Below, in pieces: positions 15,723 to 27,080 of a stretch of 36,942 nt of DNA. The DNA lies in contig MHJY01000034.1 of the NCBI GenBank assembly GCA_001818235.1, positions 1 through 36,942 of the forward strand. The letters run 5' to 3'. A program made the translations under genes and the position numbers. Source of the DNA: Candidatus Jacksonbacteria bacterium RIFOXYB2_FULL_44_15. GTDB lineage: Bacteria > Patescibacteriota > Patescibacteriia > UBA9629. The notes beneath the pieces are model-generated. The model worked only from the letters and a program-made list of their open reading frames with translations. It was not told the origin of the DNA and did not search any database. Numbering within the stretch: the stretch's first letter is position 1; the number at the start of each line of letters is the position of its first letter.

Positions 15723-16578
15723 CGCTAGAAAGTTTGATTAAATTTACTAAATATGTGATCCCCAAAGCGATAAAAGCGGTGCAGGCGATCAGCCAGTACT
15801 GGGTTAAAGGCGCGTGTTTGTGAAAATAAAATCGCAGACTTTTGTTCCACATTTTTTGTTTGGCAACCGACATTACTTGTTTAAAACTCTGGGCATGATG
15901 ATGAGTAATGGCCGTAATTGGAGTATACATAACCAGCCAGCCGGCGGTTTTCGCGCGGCGGCAAAAGTCAACTTCTTCGAACCAAACAAAAAAATTTTCG
16001 TCCAGAAGGCCGATCTGATCAGATAGTTTGCGATTTATCAAAAAGAAAGCTCCCATTACTTGGTCGACCGTTTGTTCCTGACGATAATCGAAATCGTTCG
16101 CAAAGTAGCGCCGGAGTGACGGTAGGCGGGGTAGCAAATGATGAATTTTTAACAAGATGCATATTTGGTCAATGAATCCGGGAAAGCGGCGGACGGAATT
16201 TTGGATTGTGCCGTCCGTATTATTCAACCGGCAGCCGCTAATTCCACAATTTTGATGATTCTTCATAAATTGCAACATCTGGCTCAAGCTGTCTTCTTTT
16301 AGTTCGGTATCCGGGTTTAAAAGTAGCAGATAATCGGCCTGCGCTTGGCGTAAGCCCTGGTTATTCGCGGCGGAAAAACCTAAATTTTTTGAATTACGAA
16401 TTAGCTTGACTTGCGGAAAATTTTCAGATATAGCATGGCAAGTAGAGTCTGTTGACGCGTTGTCTATCACAAAAAGCTCGAAGGTAATCCCCCGAGTATA
16501 TTGATAGATCGAAGCCAGACATTTTTTTAACAATGATTCGACGTTCCAGGAAACAATGATAATAGAGAGATCTACCAT
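15694..16578 (-). CDS. GT2 family glycosyltransferase with C-terminal membrane segment
   Basis: 294 aa. VDLSIIIVSWNVESLL, FVIDNASTDST, KNLGFSAANNQGL, LLLNPDTEL and LLDENFFVWFEEVDFCRRAKTAGW are the standard GT-A and WbbL-like blocks. VMGAFFLINRK lies between the last two. The end, YWLIACTAFIALGITYLVNLI, is one membrane helix, anchoring the enzyme near its lipid-linked substrate. First gene of the glycan block, 15 bases after the gyrB stop. Confidence 0.88.
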   Translation of the reverse strand: MVDLSIIIVSWNVESLLKKCLASIYQYTRGITFELFVIDNASTDSTCHAISENFPQVKLIRNSKNLGFSAANNQGLRQAQADYLLLLNPDTELKEDSLSQMLQFMKNHQNCGISGCRLNNTDGTIQNSVRRFPGFIDQICILLKIHHLLPRLPSLRRYFANDFDYRQEQTVDQVMGAFFLINRKLSDQIGLLDENFFVWFEEVDFCRRAKTAGWLVMYTPITAITHHHAQSFKQVMSVAKQKMWNKSLRFYFHKHAPLTQYWLIACTAFIALGITYLVNLIKLSSDATNKSKTI

Positions 16579-16593
16579 GGAAAGATTTAAATT

Positions 16594-18627
<2,034 letters not shown>

Positions 18628-18696
18628 CTAAAATTGTTATAACAAATTTTTTTTTTGCTACTTTTTTGTGCAGAAAATTCATTATTTGATATCAAT

Positions 18697-18725
18697 ATTT
18701 TACCACAGTTATTGTTCCTTGGCAA
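18697..18725 (-). promoter_or_regulatory. gyrB promoter
   Basis: Minus strand TTGCCA, 17 bases, TAAAAT: five of six matches in each box and ideal spacing. It would give a leader of about 75 bases ending in A/T-rich sequence with no SD. Confidence 0.65.
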
Positions 18726-18844
18726 TCGTGCGTAATAGTCAAAAAAAGCCTAATTTGCGCTTAAAATTACCTGTCTGGGATCTGGCAATGAATGAAGAAA
18801 AAGTTTGCTGAAAATTGGGTGTAAGCAATTTTGCAATTTAATAC

Positions 18845-18872
18845 AAAAACGCTCTTAGTTTGTAACCGAGCG
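18845..18872 (-). terminator. greA terminator
   Basis: On the minus strand CGCTC pairs with GAGCG, with an inner GTT/AAC extension, followed by GTTTTTGTATT. It is about 45 bases past the greA stop. Stem is short, so efficiency is uncertain. Confidence 0.5.
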
Positions 18873-18917
18873 CTAGATGATAATCGCATTTAATATCAAT
18901 TTATGCAATTTTGCGAA

Positions 18918-19373
18918 TTATTTTATGTCTAATATTTTGAATTTTATCCGTCCGGATGGAACATTGACCGTGACTTCATCATTCATTTTGCGGCCCAAAA
19001 AAGCCTCACCTAAGGGTGAAATGGACGATATTTTTCCTGCGGACGGGTCGGCCTCATTCATGCCGACAATTTCGTATTCGAATGTTTCGACGTCTGATTT
19101 TACTTTTATTTTTGAACCGAGATTGACGTTAGTTTTGGAGGTAGTTGGCTTGACGATCGTCGCCACTTTCATCAAAGACTCGATTTCGTTGATTCGGGCT
19201 TCGATAAAGCCTTGTTCTTCTTTAGCGGCATGATATTCGGCGTTTTCCGATAAATCGCCGAGTTCTTTGGCGTCTTTAATTTTCTCGACCACTAGGCTTC
19301 GTTTAATTTTTAGCTTAATCAATTCCGCTTCTAACTTTTTAAAGCCAGCTGGAGTTAATAGTTTTTGATCCAT
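18918..19373 (-). CDS. greA: Transcription elongation factor GreA
   Basis: 151 aa. The N-terminal coiled coil carries KDAKELGDLSENAEYHAAKEEQ, containing the acidic tip (D and E of GDLSENAEY) that enters the RNA polymerase secondary channel and stimulates transcript cleavage. The C-terminal FKBP-like domain ends with SPLGEAFLGRKMNDEVTVNVPSG. GreA rather than GreB is indicated by this wording and length. It follows mrdA by about 85 bases and is likely the last gene before a terminator. Confidence 0.95.
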   Translation of the reverse strand: MDQKLLTPAGFKKLEAELIKLKIKRSLVVEKIKDAKELGDLSENAEYHAAKEEQGFIEARINEIESLMKVATIVKPTTSKTNVNLGSKIKVKSDVETFEYEIVGMNEADPSAGKISSISPLGEAFLGRKMNDEVTVNVPSGRIKFKILDIK

Positions 19374-19457
19374 AAAAAAAAATTTTTACTATTAACACCG
19401 GACTTCTGCCGCAGTATTTCGTTTAACTGGGTTTAAAAATTCTAGTGTTGATAGCTG

Positions 19458-21284
19458 TTATTTTTGCGTAAAATACCAATCTAAAAATTCGCGTGCCACT
19501 GGCACGGCAGAATTTGACCCATCTCCTTCCTCCATTAAAACTGTCAGCACAATTGTCGGCGCCTCCGCTGGTGCGTAGCCGGTAAACCAGCCGTGTGGTT
19601 TTTTATTTGATGCAAATTGGGCGCTGCCTGTTTTACCGGCGATGGTGACCGGCAAACTATTTAAAGATCTGGCACTGCCTAAAGTGACAGTATCACGGAG
19701 TCCCTTACGGACTATTTCTATATTTTTACTGGAAATAAAATTTTTGTCAATAACATGCACGTTGCCGGATAACAAATGCGGTTGGTATAAAGTTCCGCTG
19801 TTTGCAAAAAAAGCAGTCCACTGGGCCATTTGCAGCGGAGTTACGAGCAAATCTCCTTGTCCGATACTTAAATGATACGTATCCCCCAGATACCAAGCTT
19901 CATTTTTTTCATTTAATTTCCAGGCAGCGCTCGGAAAAAAACCGCTTGCTTCGCCCGGTAATTCAATCTGAGTTGGTTGCCCCAAATGAAATAAATTAGC
20001 ATACTTAGCAAGGCCTTCTAAGCCTAAACCAGTAATATTTTGGGCGCCGCCGCCAACCGCATAAAAATATGTGTTGACTGACCAGGCTAAAGCGCGCGTA
20101 ACATTCGTGGTGCCATGTCCGCCCGCTAACCAATCAGGGAAAAACCATTCTCCTATTCTAATTCCACCAGTTGACAGCACGGTCGTATTTTTATCCACAT
20201 TGCCTTCTTCCAGAGCACCGGCGGCGACGATCAGTTTAAAAGTCGAACCAGGTGGATATTCCCCGGCTATCGCGCGGTTAAATAATGGTTTGTTTGGGTT
20301 TTGAATTAATTCCCGATATTTGTTTTCATCAAACTGGGAAGTGAAAATATTATCATCAAAACTGGGAAGTGAAATTAAAGCTAAAATTGATCCGTCGCGC
20401 GGGTCTAACGCAATCGCCGCCGCGCGCTCGACTTTAAATTCAATCATGCGAGCGCTAAGAATTTGCGCTAATTTTTCCTGAGCTTTCAGGTCAACAGTCA
20501 AAATGATGTCTGTTCCTTTTTGCGAAGGTCGATAGTCAATTATTTTATCTTCTTTGCCCAATGAATTTACTTGCACTCTTTTTTGACCTTTTTGACCGCG
20601 CAGTTTTTGTTCAAACGCCAGTTCGATGCCGGCGGCCCCTTTGATGTCAGAAAGAGAATAGTAGTCGTCCTGCTCAAGATCTTCCGGAGAAACAAAACTA
20701 GTGTACCCTAAAATTGGCGCCAGTAGCTCTCCATAAAGGTACTGGCGTTTAAAACTTTCTTGCAAAAAAACGCCCGGCCATTCTTCGATTTCTGGAATCA
20801 GTTTAACCCCTTCTTCGTAGGTCAAATTTTTTTTAATAACGATTGGAATATAAGAGATAGTATTTAGCTTGTCCTCCAGCAGGGGGGCGGCCGAAATATC
20901 CGGGAACAAAACGCGCAACCGCGACGCAATTTGGTCAACCGGAAAACGATGCTGGTAAAGATCAATCGGCGTTGCCATTAGGGAAAAGCTTGGCGCATTA
21001 GTAACTAAGGGGTTCTGTTGACGATCATAGATGATTCCCCGCAAAGGTTTAATTTCTTTATTGCGGATCCGGTTTTCTTCCGCCAAGTTTTTAAAATCGG
21101 CGCCGGAAATAATTTGCAAATTTCCCAAGTAAAATATCAATATCGCGGTCAATAATCCGAGACCGATTTTTAACAAAGCGATTCTTTTAGAACCGTATAT
21201 TTTGCGAAGTGAATCCGGTGCGCGAGTGGAAAAAAGAAAAGCGTTGCCTTCCCATTCTCTTTGCCGGAAGCCTTTGATGAACAT
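19458..21284 (-). CDS. mrdA: Penicillin-binding protein 2 (elongasome transpeptidase)
   Basis: 608 aa. A short cytoplasmic N-terminus and one membrane helix (LLKIGLGLLTAILIFYLGNL) precede the dimerisation domain, marked by LRGIIYDRQQNPL. The transpeptidase has GEYPPGSTFK (SxxK with the active Ser), WSVNTYFY (SxN) and TIAGKTGSAQF (KTG). The GAAGIELAFEQKLRG block is diagnostic for class B PBPs of the PBP2/SpoVD type. It directly follows mreD, which fits the elongasome enzyme PBP2. The rodA partner is not in the window. It seems complete. Confidence 0.94.
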   Translation of the reverse strand: MFIKGFRQREWEGNAFLFSTRAPDSLRKIYGSKRIALLKIGLGLLTAILIFYLGNLQIISGADFKNLAEENRIRNKEIKPLRGIIYDRQQNPLVTNAPSFSLMATPIDLYQHRFPVDQIASRLRVLFPDISAAPLLEDKLNTISYIPIVIKKNLTYEEGVKLIPEIEEWPGVFLQESFKRQYLYGELLAPILGYTSFVSPEDLEQDDYYSLSDIKGAAGIELAFEQKLRGQKGQKRVQVNSLGKEDKIIDYRPSQKGTDIILTVDLKAQEKLAQILSARMIEFKVERAAAIALDPRDGSILALISLPSFDDNIFTSQFDENKYRELIQNPNKPLFNRAIAGEYPPGSTFKLIVAAGALEEGNVDKNTTVLSTGGIRIGEWFFPDWLAGGHGTTNVTRALAWSVNTYFYAVGGGAQNITGLGLEGLAKYANLFHLGQPTQIELPGEASGFFPSAAWKLNEKNEAWYLGDTYHLSIGQGDLLVTPLQMAQWTAFFANSGTLYQPHLLSGNVHVIDKNFISSKNIEIVRKGLRDTVTLGSARSLNSLPVTIAGKTGSAQFASNKKPHGWFTGYAPAEAPTIVLTVLMEEGDGSNSAVPVAREFLDWYFTQK

Positions 21285-21291
21285 ATGTGGA

Positions 21292-21786
21292 TCAAATAAA
21301 CCGTTTTCCCAGCTGTTGCTTTATGGTTTTAATCACCACAAGCGCAATAAAGGCGATAGTTGTATTTATTGCAATTAAGGTTGCCATTTCCTGTAAAGTA
21401 AAGACGTTGATTTTAAGAGTGATCAGTGTGTAAATTAAAAAATATGACAGATTGAAAGCAAGAATCAGCAAAAAAATTGAAATGTAATTTTGCCCGCTCA
21501 GAATAGTATTTTTTAATAAATAAATACTACCCAATGCCAGTAAGGCCGTCATTGAGGTAAGCCCTAGCCAGCTGTTATGATTATAGTCCGCGGCTAGACC
21601 TAAAAATATGGCAATCAGCGTTGTTTTTTCCCATCCGGCTTGCAAAAAAATCAATGTTAGCGCAATGGTGGGGGCACTAATCAAATTAAAGGGTAATTTT
21701 AAGGCGCTCCCGAAAGTATCGGCGCATAGCAACATAAAAACAACCACCACCCAATAAATAATTTGACGCATAGGCGTTAAGCGCAA
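21292..21786 (-). CDS. mreD: Rod-shape membrane protein MreD (by position and topology)
   Basis: 164 aa with about five hydrophobic helices and short loops; the sequence is poorly conserved in this family. ILYL-type helices and the central LAADYNHNSWLGLTSM, which resembles the GlxxDll/G-rich loop of MreD, support it. The decisive point is its place between mreC and mrdA with gaps of 2 and 7 bases. It would bridge MreC and PBP2/RodA in the wall elongation complex. Confidence 0.8.
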   Translation of the reverse strand: MRLTPMRQIIYWVVVVFMLLCADTFGSALKLPFNLISAPTIALTLIFLQAGWEKTTLIAIFLGLAADYNHNSWLGLTSMTALLALGSIYLLKNTILSGQNYISIFLLILAFNLSYFLIYTLITLKINVFTLQEMATLIAINTTIAFIALVVIKTIKQQLGKRFI

Positions 21787-21788
21787 GA

Positions 21789-22598
21789 TTAGTTTTCCGG
21801 TGCTATTAGTACCGCGGCTACTGTGAGGTCTTCGATTATATAGGGTACTTCCACCAGCGCCGAATTGAATATTTCGTTGTCGCTTTCCTGCAATTTAATT
21901 ACGCGGCCCAGATATAAATCAGCGGGTATATTTTCTTGCAAGCCATTGGTGAGCACTTTTTGGCCGGGAATGATGTCAATGTTTCTTGGTATTAAATTGA
22001 GGACTAACGACGTTCCTTGCCGACCGTTAAGAACGCCGGCAATATTATGCTCCAGGCCTTCTAATGTAGCCAGGATATTGGTGTTATCATCAATTGATAA
22101 TTTGACGATCGATTGATACATGCCGACTGTTTCAACTTTGCCAAGCAAAATGCCGGTGCCGCTGATAACGGCCTGGCCGCTTTTAAGTCCGTTTTTTGCT
22201 CCTTTGCTGATGACGACAGTTTTTTGTAAAGCAGAATTATTTTTATAGATAATATTTGCGACTACGACGCGGTAAGCAGTTTGTTTGGGAAAATTTAATA
22301 AAGCGCGAAGTTCGATATTTTCTTTTTCCACGCTCTCGATCTCCAAAATGCGCGCTCTTAAATTATTGACTTCGTTTTGAAGTTCGCCGACGCGTTGCTG
22401 TAAGTCGGATTTGGATAAATTAGCGTTTAATAAGTAGCGATTGGTTTGGCTACTTAATTTTATGATTTCTGCATTGGTTGGAGCAAAAATTAGCGAAAAA
22501 AAGCGGTCAACAAATTTAAGAAAACCTAGGTGGTAGCTAATCAAAAAAATCCCAAATAAAGCGAGGGCGATGAGAATTTTATTGGCCTTAATATTCAT
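21789..22598 (-). CDS. mreC: Rod shape-determining protein MreC
   Basis: 269 aa. One N-terminal helix (ILIALALFGIFLISYHLGFL) is followed by a coiled coil (about residues 60-95: LQQRVGELQNEVNNLRARILEIE) and the two beta-barrel domain. That domain holds RVVVANIIYKNNSALQKTVVISKGAKNGLKSGQAVI and GILLGKVETVG. These blocks are standard for MreC, which lies outside the membrane and organises PBP2. It starts just after the mreB stop. Confidence 0.95.
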   Translation of the reverse strand: MNIKANKILIALALFGIFLISYHLGFLKFVDRFFSLIFAPTNAEIIKLSSQTNRYLLNANLSKSDLQQRVGELQNEVNNLRARILEIESVEKENIELRALLNFPKQTAYRVVVANIIYKNNSALQKTVVISKGAKNGLKSGQAVISGTGILLGKVETVGMYQSIVKLSIDDNTNILATLEGLEHNIAGVLNGRQGTSLVLNLIPRNIDIIPGQKVLTNGLQENIPADLYLGRVIKLQESDNEIFNSALVEVPYIIEDLTVAAVLIAPEN

Positions 22599-22599
22599 G

Positions 22600-23646
22600 T
22601 TAATCCATCGATGAAGGCAACCTTACCCGGTGCAGCAATTCCATGTCTTCTAGGAGTAAGCCAGTCCCGCGAGCGACGGTAGTTAACGGATCATCAACAA
22701 TTGTGACCGGCACTTTAGTTTTTAGGGAAATTAGTTTATCCAACCCATGCAGTAATGCTCCGCCGCCGGCTAAATAAATGCCCCGCTCGTGAATGTCGGC
22801 GGCTAATTCTGGCGGTGTAGACTCGAGCGTGTTAATGATGTTTTCTACAATCGCGTTAATTGAAGGCAAAATCGCTTCTCGAATTTGGGCGTTGGTGATA
22901 ACGGTCTCCGTTGGTAAACCATCCAGTAAATTTCGTCCGCGAATAATATATTCATGAATTTCCTTGGTCGGCAGTACCGAACCAATTCTAATTTTTGCAT
23001 TTTCGGCGGTCGGTTCGCCGATCAAAATGTTAAAATTTTCACGGACAAAATTCAGGATACTTTCATTAAATTCATCGCCGGCGATCGGCAGAGATTTTTT
23101 GGTAACAATTCCGCCGAGGGAGATGACAGCGATTTCGGTAGTGCCGCCGCCGACATCGACAATCATAAAACCGTGGGGTTCGTGAATTGGGATGCGGGCG
23201 CCAATCGCCGCGGCCATGGGTTCTTCGATTAGAAAAACTTCCCGCGCACCGGCCGATAGCGTTGCGTCTTCCACTGCCTTGCGTTCGACTTCGGTAACCT
23301 CCATTGGTAAACCGATAATAATGCGCGGCCGCGGCACGAATGCCCGGTGTTCTTTGCGGTGAGTTTTGTTAATAAAATATTTTAGCATTTTTTCGGTGAC
23401 TTCGAAATCGGAGATAACGCCGTCACGCAGAGGTTTTATGGCGGTGATATGAGCCGGTGTTTTACCCATCATTTTTCTTGCCTCGTCGCCCACGGCTAAA
23501 ATTTCTTCGGTGCGGTTATTGATGGCCACAACTGACGGTTCATTAATAACAATGCCTTTGTCTTTAACATAAACCAAGGTATTGGCCGTACCGAGATCAA
23601 TTCCGATGTCTTTAGATAATTGTCCGAAAAGTCTGTCGAGAAACAT
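22600..23646 (-). CDS. mreB: Rod shape-determining protein MreB
   Basis: 348 aa. The N-terminal MFLDRLFGQLSKD is an amphipathic membrane-binding stretch. Actin motifs follow: GIDLGTANTLVYV, IKPLRDGVISDFEVTEKML, IVDVGGGTTEIAVISLGG, GEPTAENAKIRIGS and LAGGGALLHGLDK. This is the canonical copy, in mreB-mreC-mreD-mrdA order. A weak AGGA occurs about 11 bases upstream of ATG. Compare the paralogue near 11-12 kb, which lacks mreCD neighbours. Confidence 0.96.
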   Translation of the reverse strand: MFLDRLFGQLSKDIGIDLGTANTLVYVKDKGIVINEPSVVAINNRTEEILAVGDEARKMMGKTPAHITAIKPLRDGVISDFEVTEKMLKYFINKTHRKEHRAFVPRPRIIIGLPMEVTEVERKAVEDATLSAGAREVFLIEEPMAAAIGARIPIHEPHGFMIVDVGGGTTEIAVISLGGIVTKKSLPIAGDEFNESILNFVRENFNILIGEPTAENAKIRIGSVLPTKEIHEYIIRGRNLLDGLPTETVITNAQIREAILPSINAIVENIINTLESTPPELAADIHERGIYLAGGGALLHGLDKLISLKTKVPVTIVDDPLTTVARGTGLLLEDMELLHRVRLPSSMD

Positions 23647-23660
23647 AAATTATTCCTGGT

Positions 23661-25148
23661 TTAGGTAACTTTTGGAAAAAGCGAACTGCCGAGAGTGATT
23701 TTCTGATTTGGAATATTAAGCATGGCCGTAATTTTTTCCGCCGTTTTCGGCAAAAATGGGGCCAGCTCCCGGGCCATCAAATCAATTGCCGCAGTAACGC
23801 GGCCTAAAACCCCGATTATTTGCTCCTGTTTTACGGTGGCATCCAGCGACCATGGTTTTTCTGAGGCCAATAGCTGATCATTTTCTTTAGCCAACTGCAT
23901 AATTTCTTTTAATACGTCGTACAGTTTTAACTCTGACATGAGCGTTTGATAATGGTTCCATGCCGGTTGCTGTTTGGGTAGTTTTTGCTGGACAATCGAC
24001 CAAAAATCAGCCCAATCATTTATTTGTTTTAGACAAAGGTGAGTGGTTCTGGAAACCAAATTACCGATGCCATTAGCCAAATCAGCGTTAAATTTTTCTT
24101 TAAACCGGCTCGCCTCGATATCGCCGTCACTGCCGAACGGAAATTGCGACAAAATCAAGTAGCGCGCGCCGTCGTCGCCGTAATCATGCACCAGCTGGCT
24201 GGGATCAATTACATTTCCCAAAGTTTTACTCATTTTTTCACCGTTGATCGTAAAAAAACCATGTGCAAAAATTTGGCGGGGCAGTTGGCGCGGATCATTT
24301 TTGTAGTAGGCTAAAAGCATCGCCGGCCAAAAGAGGCAGTGAAATTTTATTATGTCCTTGGCCATTAAATGGAGGTCAGGGGGCCAAAATTTATCCAGGC
24401 CCTCGGTGCCAAGCCCTGGCGCAGAATTGTGTTGGACAGCTGTCCAGTAATTTAATAGCGCCTCCACCCAGACGTAAATAGTTTGCTCTTTATCCCAAGG
24501 CAATGGAATGCCCCATTCTACTTGTGGCCGAGAAACAGAAAAATCCTCAATCCCCTGCTTGAACAATCCCAAGACTTCTTGTTTTCTGACCGGCGGGGAA
24601 ATTTTAATTTCGTCGTTCTCAATCAATATTTTAATCTGCGGCAAATAATCGCTTAATTTAAAAAACCAATTTTTTTCGGTAACTTTTTGCGGAGGTTTTT
24701 TATGATCCGGGCAGAATCCGCGTTCATCAAGTTGCCGCTCGGTTAAAAAACTTTCACAGCCAGTGCAATAGAGGCCGCAATAATCGCCTTCGTACAAAGC
24801 GCCTTGACTTTTGAGCTGGCTGATAAATTGCTGGGCACCTTGCATGTGATAGCTATTCGTAGTTCTGATAAATTGGCTATACTCGATATTCAACTCTCGC
24901 CAGGTAGCTGCAAAAAGCGGGGCGATTTGATCGCAAAATTGTTGCGAACTCATACCGGCCGCTTGCGCCGCTTCGGCAATTTTAGCGCCATGTTCGTCAG
25001 TGCCGGTCAAAAAAAATACCGCTTCCCTGCCCAGTTGTCGCCTGTAATGGCGCGTCAGCACATCCGCGGCCAGCGTTGTGTAAGCGTGGCCAATGTGCGG
25101 TTTGGCGTTAACGTAATAGATCGGCGTTGTCAGATAAAATTTATCCAT
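23661..25148 (-). CDS. metG: Methionyl-tRNA synthetase (short form without C-terminal tRNA-binding domain)
   Basis: 495 aa. The class I signature PHIGH is at residues 17-21 and KMSKT is near residue 305. The zinc knuckle YCTGCESF...FCPDH has three Cys plus His. TYVWVEALLNYW-type wording (IYVWVEALLNYW), LMAKDIIKFH and WPAML form the Met-activating core, followed by the helical anticodon domain. The protein stops there, so the EMAP-II-like tRNA-binding extension of ~650-aa MetG is absent. It precedes mreB by 14 bases and follows a terminator hairpin. Confidence 0.95.
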   Translation of the reverse strand: MDKFYLTTPIYYVNAKPHIGHAYTTLAADVLTRHYRRQLGREAVFFLTGTDEHGAKIAEAAQAAGMSSQQFCDQIAPLFAATWRELNIEYSQFIRTTNSYHMQGAQQFISQLKSQGALYEGDYCGLYCTGCESFLTERQLDERGFCPDHKKPPQKVTEKNWFFKLSDYLPQIKILIENDEIKISPPVRKQEVLGLFKQGIEDFSVSRPQVEWGIPLPWDKEQTIYVWVEALLNYWTAVQHNSAPGLGTEGLDKFWPPDLHLMAKDIIKFHCLFWPAMLLAYYKNDPRQLPRQIFAHGFFTINGEKMSKTLGNVIDPSQLVHDYGDDGARYLILSQFPFGSDGDIEASRFKEKFNADLANGIGNLVSRTTHLCLKQINDWADFWSIVQQKLPKQQPAWNHYQTLMSELKLYDVLKEIMQLAKENDQLLASEKPWSLDATVKQEQIIGVLGRVTAAIDLMARELAPFLPKTAEKITAMLNIPNQKITLGSSLFPKVT

Positions 25149-25170
25149 ATAGGCAACTTAAACATAACAG

Positions 25171-25191
25171 AAAAAATCCTCGTTGTCGAGG
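25171..25191 (-). terminator. Terminator between the SDH_sah remnant and metG
   Basis: Minus strand CCTCG-ACAA-CGAGG followed by ATTTTTT: a tight five-pair stem with four-base loop and six Ts. It ends the upstream unit (fadD-uppP-protease remnant). Confidence 0.7.
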
Positions 25192-25251
25192 TTGCATAAA
25201 AGCACTAATAGCGGCCACTTTTGGAGTTGTTTTTGGTAAAACGTAGCTTAG

Positions 25252-25917
25252 TTATGCAATAATTTTCCAGTGAGATGATTCTATATTTACGTCAATCGTG
25301 GCCTGATTGTCTTTAATCAATTTACGAATGTGGCCACTAAAAATAAATTCATGATTAAGCGTGGCGCTTTCAATCGCGGCGCCGACATATTGGATTTTTT
25401 TAACTTCTTCTGCCTGCAATTCTTGAACCGGATTGAATGGTTGGTTTAAAAGCATGATTTTGGCATAGTTTTCGTACAAGTCCCAAATTTGTGGATTTAA
25501 TTTTTCGTCACTATTTTCTATGCTTAATCCTAAATCCAGAGCTTCATCGCGGGTAATAGGATAACCGTGAATGCAGATATCTTGGGTAAGAGCATTGCAG
25601 ATTTTTTTAATTTGCTCCTGGTCATGATTTTTTTTAAGGTGCATGAGTAGGAGTTTTTCCACGATTTGGCGAGCCATGCGAGCGGCGCGGTAAATATTGC
25701 CAATCGCCAGCGGGTGAATTTTTTCCACCAATGCTTTATAAATCTCGACCATTTGTTCGTCTTTAACGCCAGCTCTTTCTTTGGCAAACAGGAAATAGGA
25801 ATTTAGATCTTCCACGCTTATTTCCATCCCCTGTGTTTGGTTATTTGGATTTTTTGGATTAAACGGATGCCCGGTCGAAGGATCCACCGGCGACAGTTCG
25901 CCAAGCGGTCCCATCAC
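25252..25917 (-). pseudogene. SDH_sah-type (ClpP-fold) serine protease, C-terminal fragment
   Basis: 221 aa open from a V/M codon. It begins in the conserved VMGPLGELSPVDPSTGHPFNP stretch of the serine dehydrogenase proteinase family, just after the catalytic Ser. The same frame continues upstream to read RAHSAGTLIAIGADKI, which is the active-site block. So the fragment and the ORF upstream (25941..26240) are halves of one gene in different frames. The remainder is helical with EIYKALVEKIHPLAIGNIYRAARMAR and a C-terminal SHWKIIA. I treat the two as one disrupted gene; an assembly error or a programmed shift is also possible. Confidence 0.75.
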
Positions 25918-25940
25918 AATTTTGTCAGCGCCAATGGCGA

Positions 25941-26240
25941 TTAAAGTGCCAGCGCTGTGGGCGCGCGATATGGAATAATTACTTCCACTTGCTGGGCATA
26001 ACTTCTGATAAGCTTGATTAATCGGATGGGCGCAATCATATCGCCGCCGCGGGTGTACAAAAAAAGGCTGATTAATTTCTGCTTGCCGATTTTTTCCAAA
26101 TGTTGGGCGACAATCGGGATAATGTCATCCGCGATTTTTGTGGCGAATGGCTGGCGATCGCCGGTAATATAAGCAATTAACCGTGACGAGCGTGCTTGCT
26201 CAATTTGTTTGATTAGATCTGTTCTGGGTTGGTTGGTCAT
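25941..26240 (-). pseudogene. SDH_sah-type serine protease, N-terminal fragment
   Basis: 99 aa. AYITGDRQPFATKIADDIIPIVAQHL and LFLYTRGGDMIAPIRL are the first half of the ClpP/crotonase-like fold of SDH_sah proteins, including the TRGGD oxyanion-type loop. The frame then reads IIPYRAPTALAL and stops, where the family expects RAHSAGTLIAIGAD. Removing one CG from the CGCGCG at 25962-25967 joins the frames exactly at R-A-H-S-A-G. It begins three bases after the uppP stop. Such membrane-linked proteases are common in reduced genomes, but this copy would not be active unless the shift is corrected. Confidence 0.75.
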
Positions 26241-26243
26241 GAT

Positions 26244-27077
26244 TTATAAAAGCAGAATAATTAAAATTGCCGCGAGTATCAAGCGATAAAAACCGAATAT
26301 TTTTAAGCCCCAAGAATCAAGGATTTTCATCAATAATTTGATTGCCAGCCAGCCGCCAATTGCGGCCGTTACAAATCCAATTGTCAGAGTCAGCATGGGA
26401 ATAGGCGTGGCAGACCCATGTTTGGCAATTTTGATTATTTGATCGGCGCCAGCCGCCAAGATCAGCGGAATGCTGATTAAGAACGAGAACCGTGCCGCCG
26501 CTTGTTTTGTCAGATCGCAAAAAATTCCGGCGCTGATAGTCACCCCGGAACGCGAAGCCCCGGGAATAAGCGAAAAAATTTGAAAGATGCCGATCGAAAG
26601 CGCCTGCGACCATGATAATGAAGTCAACGCGTTTTGATCTTTACTTTGTTCAGTAGCGTTTACTTTTTTTTGATTGCCCACCCAATCGGCGACAATCAAC
26701 ACGACTCCCCAAAAAATTAAATTGATAATGACGATACTTTCGGAACGGAACCGCTGTTCGATTAAATCATTAAACGCAAAACCAATCAGCCCGGCCGGAA
26801 TAATTGCCAGTAAAATCAACCCGGCCAATCGCCGCTTGTCGTGATCAACTTTTTCTGTTATCACAAAAAACGATTTTAAAATCTGCCAGACGTCGCGCCG
26901 AAAATAAAAGACAACGGCAGTCAGCGTCCCCAGATGCAAAACGACGTCAAACCACAGCGGCTGTAGCGGCCAGTTAAACAGTTTCGGAATAATAATCAAA
27001 TGGCCGGAGCTTGATACCGGCAAAAATTCGGTTACGCTTTGGATCAGGGCTAAAACAAAAGCCTGTAAAATCGTCAT
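26244..27077 (-). CDS. uppP: Undecaprenyl-diphosphatase (BacA/UppP)
   Basis: 277 aa, eight or so membrane helices. The two signature blocks are QSVTEFLPVSSSGHL (residues ~14-28) and PGASRSGVTISAGIF. Both contain the Glu, Ser, His and Arg residues of the active site. It recycles C55-PP to C55-P, the lipid carrier for peptidoglycan and for the surface glycans encoded elsewhere in the window. It is packed between the acyl-CoA ligase gene and the protease remnant, three to four bases apart. Confidence 0.96.
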   Translation of the reverse strand: MTILQAFVLALIQSVTEFLPVSSSGHLIIIPKLFNWPLQPLWFDVVLHLGTLTAVVFYFRRDVWQILKSFFVITEKVDHDKRRLAGLILLAIIPAGLIGFAFNDLIEQRFRSESIVIINLIFWGVVLIVADWVGNQKKVNATEQSKDQNALTSLSWSQALSIGIFQIFSLIPGASRSGVTISAGIFCDLTKQAAARFSFLISIPLILAAGADQIIKIAKHGSATPIPMLTLTIGFVTAAIGGWLAIKLLMKILDSWGLKIFGFYRLILAAILIILLL

Positions 27078-27080
27078 AAT

